Below are positions 58,345-64,000 of a DNA stretch of 64,000 nt, piece after piece. Under the pieces are notes generated by a model that was given only the letters and a program-made list of their open reading frames with translations, was not told where the DNA came from and ran no database searches. The DNA comes from Sutterella wadsworthensis (GTDB taxonomy: Bacteria; Pseudomonadota; Gammaproteobacteria; Burkholderiales; Burkholderiaceae_F). The DNA lies in the NCBI RefSeq assembly GCF_003315195.1, contig NZ_QNRV01000003.1, forward strand, positions 62,001 through 126,000. Reading direction: 5' to 3'. Numbering within the stretch: position 1 is the stretch's first letter; the number at the start of each line of letters is the position of its first letter. The position numbers and the translations under genes are program-made.

Positions 58345-58373
58345 ACTTTACCGACTATGCGTCAGCGTGGCAA
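58345..58373 (-). promoter_or_regulatory. Promoter of rnpB
   Basis: On the minus strand TTGCCA (58368-58373) and TAAAGT (58345-58350) are exactly 17 bases apart. A start about 7 bases further on, near 58338, would place the transcript 5' end within a few bases of the P1 helix of RNase P RNA. Confidence 0.6.
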
Positions 58374-58593
58374 GCCGGATTCCGAAGGTTTTCACCCAAC
58401 CGCATTCAGCAAAACTTTTGTCGGCAGGTCTAATTGCACATAGACATCTGCGCCTTGTGGGACAATGTCGGCTTTCGGCTCTATCCATCTCGCTCGACCG
58501 CCACGCAGGAAAGACCTCTCGGCTGCTTAGCCGCAAACACAGGTCTCTGCCGGCGGAGCAAATTGAGCGCTTTCGTCGATCCCTCTCATTGTC

Positions 58594-59763
58594 ATGCAAC
58601 ACCCTCAACTCTTTCGTCCCACGTTTCTGGCCCGCGCAGTCTTTGCCGCAGCCGTTTCGTTTGCGTGCACTGCTCAGGCAGGCCTCTGGGAAGCCGTAGT
58701 AGACACGACGCCGGCAGGCTACGCCCGTCAGTCGTCTGAACGTCCGGGCGATTGGGCCTCTTTTTGGAGTGACACCAAGGAAGGAACCAAGCGTATCTTT
58801 GAGGAGGGCAACTCGGTCTGGATCGTTCCAACCTATACCAACCATCCAACCTGGGCTTGGAAAAAACGGCATGAAGAAAACGGTTATCCCTTCGGCATGG
58901 GCTACGCACGGCAAGTGATTGACAATCGCGGCAATGAACGCCTGCTTTTCGCCGTTAACTTTGTGGATTCCAACTACCGCATAGAGCCGATGGTGGGCTA
59001 CTCCTGGCTCGCTCGATGGCCGATCGGCTCTACCGGACTCCATGTAGGGGCGGGCTATCTCGCAGGCATCACGATGCGCGGCGACTATATGTGGGCGCCG
59101 CTGCCTCTGCCGCTGCCCGTCGCCAAGATCGGCACCGATACAGTGTCCTTCTATGGCACCTTCATTCCTTTCACCAACGTCTTCTTCTTTTACTCGACGA
59201 TTACCGTCGACGACGCGAAAGGCCGCAAGATGCCGCTCGCATCTGACAGTCCTTGGGTGAAGTCGCCTAATCTGCTCTACGGGTCCTATGGCTGGCAGTA
59301 TGTCGACAATGGGGAAGAGTATTCCAAGAGCCTGATAAAGAACGATACGATTTGGAATGTTGGTCTGCGCCGTTACTCTGGGCGCAGCTGGCAGACGGAT
59401 CTCAAATATTCTCGGGCTCAGCACGATGTCGCCTATGCCGACGGCTCAGGCAAACAGTCCATCGATTTCCGCACCTATACACTCACCATCTCCTACAACA
59501 TCGACGTGACTAAATCACTGCGCCTATTTGCCGGCGCCGGTGTGGGCTACGGCAAAGCCGAAGGGCCCTACAACTCTGACACCAGCATCTTCCCTGCGCT
59601 CACGCTCGGCGGTACCTGGGCCCTTACAGACCACTTCTGGCTCACCGGGTCGATGGATACGAACTTCCCGCGCTACAAAGGCGTGCTTGCCGACCGCGAC
59701 AGCGAATATGTATTGAAGTCCATGCCGACCGCCTTCACGCTCGGCCTCGGTTTCGCGTTCTGA
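58594..59763 (+). CDS. pagP: Lipid A palmitoyltransferase PagP fused to a second outer-membrane barrel
   Basis: A 389-residue outer-membrane protein. A signal peptide ends near residue 29 (AQA). Residues about 50 to 208 match PagP, which moves palmitate from phospholipid to lipid A; the catalytic set His33, Asp76, Ser77 of E. coli aligns with His84 (VPTYTNH), Asp125 and Ser126 (NFVDSN), and the APLPLPLPVAKIG hairpin matches the IPLPVLLPLASVG region. E. coli PagP ends there, at about 186 residues. This chain goes on for 180 residues of alternating polar and aromatic strands (DTIWNVGLRRYSGRSW, FRTYTLTISYNIDV, LRLFAGAGVGYG), finishing GLGFAF with the terminal Phe used by the Bam machine. This looks like an added eight-strand barrel. 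A terminator follows; no ribosome site is obvious before the ATG. Confidence 0.85.
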   Translation: MQHPQLFRPTFLARAVFAAAVSFACTAQAGLWEAVVDTTPAGYARQSSERPGDWASFWSDTKEGTKRIFEEGNSVWIVPTYTNHPTWAWKKRHEENGYPFGMGYARQVIDNRGNERLLFAVNFVDSNYRIEPMVGYSWLARWPIGSTGLHVGAGYLAGITMRGDYMWAPLPLPLPVAKIGTDTVSFYGTFIPFTNVFFFYSTITVDDAKGRKMPLASDSPWVKSPNLLYGSYGWQYVDNGEEYSKSLIKNDTIWNVGLRRYSGRSWQTDLKYSRAQHDVAYADGSGKQSIDFRTYTLTISYNIDVTKSLRLFAGAGVGYGKAEGPYNSDTSIFPALTLGGTWALTDHFWLTGSMDTNFPRYKGVLADRDSEYVLKSMPTAFTLGLGFAF

Positions 59764-59792
59764 CGAACGGCCACGCTTTCAGCACCGTCTAC

Positions 59793-59830
59793 AAACCGTC
59801 TGGAATCACATTTCCAGACGGTTTCTTTTT
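59793..59830 (+). terminator. Terminator after the pagP fusion gene
   Basis: AAACCGTCTGGAA and TTCCAGACGGTTT form a 13-pair stem with a 6-base loop, followed by CTTTTT. A strong Rho-independent terminator 29 bases after the stop codon. Confidence 0.9.
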
Positions 59831-60015
59831 CCGGCTTAACACTTAGAAAAGGCCAACTCCATACAATTCACTCTGACCCAATTTAATGGGCGCCCTGCAA
59901 AGCCTGCGGCGGCGCCTTTGTGTTGTGCCCGGAAGCGCTCTCTGATCCAAAACGGATGAGCGTTTTCCGCACTTCGGCTTCACCCCACATTTCATTTCCC
60001 AAAGGACAAGCAGTC

Positions 60016-61299
60016 ATGGATCTCAATCAAGCGCTCATCGAACGCGCCCAACACGTCATTCCGGGCGGCGTCAACTCCCCCGTACGAGCTTTCGGCTCTG
60101 TCGGCGGCGCTCCGCGCTTTATCGAGCGCGCCAAGGGCCCTTATATGTGGGATGTGACGGACAAGCGCTTCACGGACTATGTCTGCTCCTGGGGGCCGAT
60201 GATTCTCGGCCACAATGATCCGGAAGTCGTTGAGGCGGTTCATGCAGCAGTGGATCGCGGCCTTTCTTTCGGCGCTGCCACGCGTGCTGAGGTTGAAATC
60301 GCCGAAATGATCACGAACATTCTTCCTGCAATGGAGGAAGTTCGTCTCGTCTCCTCCGGCACGGAGGCCGGCATGTCGGCGATTCGTCTTGCCCGCGGGT
60401 ATACCGGCCGCAACCGCATCATCAAGTTTGAGGGCTGTTACCACGGTCATTCCGATGCACTTCTGGTGAAGGCCGGCTCAGGTCTGCTCACCTTCGGCAA
60501 TCCTTCATCTGCGGGCGTTCCGGCTTCAGTGACCGAACACACAATGGTGCTCGAATACAACAACCCCGAACAGCTTGAAGATGCGTTTGCCAAGTACGGC
60601 GACGAAATCGCCTGCGTCATCGTTGAAGCATTCGCAGGCAACATGAACCTCGTTCGCGGCACACAAGAATTCATTGATACGATGCGCCGCCTCTGCACGA
60701 AGCACGGAGCACTCCTCATCGTTGACGAAGTCATGACAGGCTTCCGGGTCGCTTTGAAGGGAGCTCAGTCGCTCTTCAACGTCACGCCCGACATCACCAT
60801 GCTCGGCAAGGTAATCGGCGGCGGCATGCCGGTCGCCGCCTTTGGCGGGCGTCGTGAAATCATGGAAAAGATTGCGCCCTGCGGCCCGGTCTATCAAGCC
60901 GGCACCCTGTCGGGCAACCCTGTTGCCGTCGCCTGCGGCATGGCGACCCTGAAGAAAATTCAGGCGCCTGGCTTCTACGATCGTCTCGGCGCTCAGACCA
61001 AGCGTCTGGTCGAGGGACTTCAGGCTGCCGCTCAAGCCGCCGGCGTGCCCTTCACCGCCGACAGTGTCGGAGGTATGTTTGGTCTCTACTTCCTGCCGCA
61101 GCGTCCTCAGGGCTTTGCAGACGTAATGAAGGCCGACAAAAATGCCTTCAACACGTTCTTTCACGGCATGCTCGACCGCGGCCATTACTTTGCGCCGTCC
61201 ACTTTTGAGGCGGGCTTCGTCTCTATCACACACACGGATGAAGTGATCGACAAGACGATCGCCGACGCCCGCGAAGTCTTCGCTTCAATGGCGAAATAA
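60016..61299 (+). CDS. hemL: Glutamate-1-semialdehyde 2,1-aminomutase
   Basis: Pyridoxal-phosphate enzyme making 5-aminolevulinate for haem. The 427 residues fit the family: [17 protein letters not shown] near residue 10, [20 protein letters not shown] near 115, [15 protein letters not shown] near 143, [11 protein letters not shown] near 235 and the PLP-lysine motif [15 protein letters not shown] near 262. AAGGA lies 10 bases before the ATG at 60016; a frame 32 codons longer is not conserved. Confidence 0.96.
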   Translation: MDLNQALIERAQHVIPGGVNSPVRAFGSVGGAPRFIERAKGPYMWDVTDKRFTDYVCSWGPMILGHNDPEVVEAVHAAVDRGLSFGAATRAEVEIAEMITNILPAMEEVRLVSSGTEAGMSAIRLARGYTGRNRIIKFEGCYHGHSDALLVKAGSGLLTFGNPSSAGVPASVTEHTMVLEYNNPEQLEDAFAKYGDEIACVIVEAFAGNMNLVRGTQEFIDTMRRLCTKHGALLIVDEVMTGFRVALKGAQSLFNVTPDITMLGKVIGGGMPVAAFGGRREIMEKIAPCGPVYQAGTLSGNPVAVACGMATLKKIQAPGFYDRLGAQTKRLVEGLQAAAQAAGVPFTADSVGGMFGLYFLPQRPQGFADVMKADKNAFNTFFHGMLDRGHYFAPSTFEAGFVSITHTDEVIDKTIADAREVFASMAK

Positions 61300-61319
61300 A
61301 ATATCGCTGCTTCGCACCG

Positions 61320-61364
61320 TTTGGTTCTGCGTGCACTGACAAAGCCTCAAGCCGCAGAACCAAA
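61320..61364. other. Long stem-loop between hemL and dsbD-like gene
   Basis: TTTGGTTCTGCG and CGCAGAACCAAA form a perfect 12-pair stem around a 21-base loop, 20 bases after hemL. No T-run follows on either strand, so it is not a standard terminator; it may partly end hemL transcripts or shield the mRNA. The dsbD-like start is 49 bases further on. Confidence 0.55.
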
Positions 61365-61412
61365 GAGAGGGAATGCTTCCACTTATTCGATCCAATCTTG
61401 TCAATCCGTCCC

Positions 61413-63647
61413 ATGTCCCTGCTGTCCGCATTCCTGAAACATGCCAAATTTTCTGTTGCCTTTGGGCGTCTGGGAACTGCGTTCGTTATCGCCGCCGCAC
61501 TTTCTGCCGGAGCGCTGACATCGAACTGCGCCCTTGCAGCAAGCGATGACGGCTGGTTCTCCGCCATTGACGCCGGCCGCGGAGAAAAGAAAGCCGGTCC
61601 GCATGTCACGGTTGACATCATTGCCGAAAAAACCTCATTGACACCGCAGGCGGTCAACCGCTTTGCAGTTCGTTTCCGTCATCAAGAGGGCTGGCATACC
61701 TACTGGAAGATGCCGGGGGATGCCGGGCTGCCGCCAGAATTTACCTTCACGCTCTCACCGAGTGAACTGAAAGCCTCAGCACCGCTATTCCCGCTGCCAG
61801 AGCGAACAGTAACCTCCGGGCTCATCACCTTTGGCTATGGCGGCGAAACGCTTTTCCCCTTTAATGTGGAATTGCCGCGCGGTGCATCCGGACACGCTCA
61901 AATCGCGCTGCACGTCGAATATTTGGCCTGTAAGGACATGTGCGTTCCTGAGTCGGCCGACGTCAAGTTCTCCATTCCAATTGACATCAAAGGAAAAGAT
62001 TCAGATGACGCAGCGGCCGTTGCTGCTGCTGTACGCGCCATCCCTGAACGTGTTCAAAACGACGGCAGCATCAAGGCGACCATTGACGGCAATCGAATTC
62101 GCATTGATGTTGCGGGGAACGCGATTGTCGGCAGGTCGCTTGATTTTCTTCCGTCCGAAAAAAATGTAATCGATCTGCGTCAGGCCCCGCAAACCGTTGT
62201 TGGCATCACGCAAGGCAACGAACCGCCTTCTGCCTCACTCTGGCTTGCCGCGACTGAACGATTTGCCAAAACACCTCAGCCCGCACTCGAAGGCGTCCTG
62301 GTCGCTGATGGCGGCCCAGCCAAAGGCGGTTGGGCGATTGACACGTCCATGCCGCTGCAAACCGGATCGGTAGCACCGCCTCCGGCAGTCAATACTGCAC
62401 AGGCCAAGGCGGCATCGGCCGACCTGAATAACAGCGGCCAGATGACGGCAGGAACCGGCGCCGCGCTTCTCTTTGCATTTTTGGGCGGCCTGATCCTCAA
62501 TCTGATGCCCTGCGTCTTTCCTGTTCTTTCGCTCAAACTCCTCGACCTCGTCCAAGGCGCCCACCAGTCGCAGCGTCTCATTGGGCACGGTTTGGCTTTC
62601 ACGGGAGGCGTATTGCTCTCTATGGTGCTTCTTTCAGGCACCTTGATGGCGCTTCGCACTGCCGGTCATGCCGTAGGCTGGGGATTTCAGCTGCAGTCGC
62701 CTTGGGTGGTTGCGGCCCTGATTCTCTTATTTGGAGCCATCGCCTGCAACCTTCTGGGACTTTATGAATTCACCTTCGGAAGCCGTGCCGCAGATCTCAA
62801 AGTCGTGCGCAGCCTGCCGCAATCCGGAATCACCTCGTCCTTTTTCTCCGGCATTTTGGCGGTCATTGTGGCAAGTCCCTGCACCGCTCCTTTCATGGGG
62901 GCCGGGATCGGCTATGCACTCACCCAGCCCGCCGCAGAAGCAATGCTCGTCTTCCTCTCGCTGGGTCTCGGCATGGCAACGCCTTGGCTGCTTTTGTGCC
63001 TGTTCCCCGCCTGGGCCAAAAAGCTCCCCAAACCGGGACCTTGGATGAACACCTTCAAGAAGGTGATGGCTGTCCCCATGCTGCTCGCACTCCTTTGGCT
63101 CGCCTGGGTGCTTACCAAGCAGGTTGACTATCGAGGTCTCTTGATCGTACTTCTGGGACTCGCCGCGCTTGCCGCCTTTTGCTGGTTATTAGGAAGACGT
63201 CAGTTTGGACGGTCCTCGAGCACCATTGTTATGGCCGCACTCGGAACACTTACGGCGGCTTCACTGGCGCTGACAGCTTGCGGCATTTTCGACCGCCACT
63301 CCGTTTCAACAGAGGAGGGGTGGAGTACGTGGAGTGCCGAAGCCGTACAGAGTGCTTCCTCAGCAGGCCGCCCTGTTTTCATCGACTTTACTGCTGCCTG
63401 GTGCATTACCTGTCAAGCCAATAAGCTTGCTGTGCTCGACCGTGAGGAAGTCGTTTCACGAATGAGTGAACTCGGCTACGTTCGTTTTCTCGCCGACTGG
63501 ACTAATAAGGATCCTGCTATCACCAAGGAACTGGCCAAGTATGGCCGCACCGGCGTACCGCTCTACGTTCTTATTTATAAGGACGGCACGGTCAAAGTGC
63601 TCCCTGAACTCCTCACAACCGGCACGGTCTTGGATGCACTGAAATAA
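61413..63647 (+). CDS. dsbD: DsbD-family protein-disulfide reductase (ScsB-like)
   Basis: Carries electrons from cytosolic thioredoxin across the inner membrane to periplasmic thiol proteins. The 744 residues show a signal segment (about 15 to 42), a large periplasmic N-domain of the DsbC-corrector type (to about 330, with the CKDMC motif near 176), an eight-helix core (about 345 to 610) holding the two redox Cys in LMPCVFP (about 367) and ASPCTAPF, and a C-terminal thioredoxin domain with CITC near 664 to 667 (TAAWCITCQ). The long N-domain is more like ScsB than E. coli DsbD (565 residues). The ATG at 61413 is preferred to a TTG five codons upstream; ribosome site weak. Confidence 0.88.
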   Translation: MSLLSAFLKHAKFSVAFGRLGTAFVIAAALSAGALTSNCALAASDDGWFSAIDAGRGEKKAGPHVTVDIIAEKTSLTPQAVNRFAVRFRHQEGWHTYWKMPGDAGLPPEFTFTLSPSELKASAPLFPLPERTVTSGLITFGYGGETLFPFNVELPRGASGHAQIALHVEYLACKDMCVPESADVKFSIPIDIKGKDSDDAAAVAAAVRAIPERVQNDGSIKATIDGNRIRIDVAGNAIVGRSLDFLPSEKNVIDLRQAPQTVVGITQGNEPPSASLWLAATERFAKTPQPALEGVLVADGGPAKGGWAIDTSMPLQTGSVAPPPAVNTAQAKAASADLNNSGQMTAGTGAALLFAFLGGLILNLMPCVFPVLSLKLLDLVQGAHQSQRLIGHGLAFTGGVLLSMVLLSGTLMALRTAGHAVGWGFQLQSPWVVAALILLFGAIACNLLGLYEFTFGSRAADLKVVRSLPQSGITSSFFSGILAVIVASPCTAPFMGAGIGYALTQPAAEAMLVFLSLGLGMATPWLLLCLFPAWAKKLPKPGPWMNTFKKVMAVPMLLALLWLAWVLTKQVDYRGLLIVLLGLAALAAFCWLLGRRQFGRSSSTIVMAALGTLTAASLALTACGIFDRHSVSTEEGWSTWSAEAVQSASSAGRPVFIDFTAAWCITCQANKLAVLDREEVVSRMSELGYVRFLADWTNKDPAITKELAKYGRTGVPLYVLIYKDGTVKVLPELLTTGTVLDALK

Positions 63648-63699
63648 ATCAACTGCCGCCGCAGTTCGGCGTATGCCAAAAGATTAATTAATAAGATCC

Positions 63700-63740
63700 A
63701 TCGGGCCTGCCGAAGCGTTTCTTCTGCAGGCCCGATTCTT
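63700..63740. terminator. Terminator between dsbD-like and dacB-like genes
   Basis: ATCGGGCCTGC and GCAGGCCCGAT make an 11-pair stem with a 15-base loop. TCTTATTTAT follows on the plus strand, and an A/T-rich stretch follows on the minus strand, so it can serve both converging genes. Confidence 0.75.
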
Positions 63741-63742
63741 AT

Positions 63743-64000
63743 TTATCGCATCTTGTTTTCGGAATAGTCGTAGACCCAATCGATAACGATGTTTAGGAAG
63801 GGAATCCCGTTGGGCACGTTTTTAGCGCCCCGCACACTTGCGTAGACAGCATAGCGCTGACCGTTTTGCGCCTGAATAAATCCGCCGATGCTTCGCACAT
63901 CAGAGAGGAACCCCGTCTTGATGCGGCCGCGTTCCTCTGCCACCTTGCGTTTGGCCATGGTCCCATCTCTGCCGCTAATCGGCATTGAAGCCAAATATTC
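63743..64000 (-). CDS. dacB: D-alanyl-D-alanine carboxypeptidase/endopeptidase, PBP4-type (5' part outside window)
   Basis: Only the last 85 or so residues are present. They match the end of the PBP4 (S13) family: the conserved SGRDGT motif, the KTG box in GRIKTGFLSDVRSIGGFIQAQ and the closing IVIDWVYDY. The enzyme trims or cleaves peptidoglycan cross-links in the periplasm. The frame continues past the right edge with no stop (EYLASMPISG), so this is a partial gene, not a small protein. Convergent with dsbD. Confidence 0.8.
   Translation of the reverse strand, partial: EYLASMPISGRDGTMAKRKVAEERGRIKTGFLSDVRSIGGFIQAQNGQRYAVYASVRGAKNVPNGIPFLNIVIDWVYDYSENKMR

Overview
The window is chromosomal DNA from a betaproteobacterium. 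Gene orders typical of Burkholderiales are present (ftsZ-lpxC-dciA-like-secA; argJ-like, mutT, yacG, zapD, coaE; rplU-rpmA-obgE-proB-proS). Combined with malonate decarboxylase, a DcuC-type carrier and a periplasmic asparaginase, this suggests a host-associated anaerobe or microaerophile of the Sutterellaceae type (inference, no 16S gene here). I see no prophage, insertion sequence, integrase or CRISPR array.

Layout. 1-9020 (minus): a long collinear run reading leftwards, mdcA, a fused mdcB-mdcC, mdcD, mdcE, a DcuC-family transporter, an M20 peptidase, a CapA-like phosphoesterase and a type II asparaginase cut by the window edge. 9226-11677: mdcG and mdcH on the plus strand and a convergent LysR regulator, completing malonate decarboxylase. 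11841-18476 (minus): a four-gene yejABEF-type peptide importer. 18766-21632 (plus): ybgC-tolQRA. 21750-26708 (minus): proS, proB, obgE, rpmA, rplU. 27037-30050 (plus): ispB, tRNA-Pro(CGG), coaE, zapD, yacG. 30103-35887 (minus): mutT-like, a Tat-exported carboxymuconolactone-decarboxylase-family protein, a divergent ArgJ-like protein, secA. 36235-38649 (plus): a DciA-like domain joined to a very long helical repeat region. 38710-57715 (minus): lpxC and a complete division/cell-wall cluster transcribed mraZ-rsmH-ftsL-ftsI-murE-murF-mraY-murD-ftsW-murG-murC-ddl-ftsQ-ftsA-ftsZ-lpxC, headed by a three-repeat MraZ operator. 58005-58331 (minus): RNase P RNA with promoter and terminator. 58594-64000: a PagP lipid A palmitoyltransferase fused to a second outer-membrane barrel, hemL, a DsbD-type disulfide reductase, and the 3' end of a dacB-like gene.

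How the genes work together. MdcA/C/D/E form the decarboxylase, MdcB and MdcG make and attach its prosthetic group, and MdcH loads malonyl; the adjacent DcuC-like carrier is a plausible uptake system. The cell-wall block makes lipid II precursors and the core divisome. Tol, PagP, LpxC and DsbD serve the envelope.

The most unusual items are the PagP-barrel fusion, the DciA-like protein with four units of about 168 residues, the MdcB-MdcC fusion with a possible internal start, and the ArgJ-like protein whose usual cleavage Thr is replaced by Ser. Start codons were chosen by ribosome-binding sites and family length, so many are shorter than the longest open frame.
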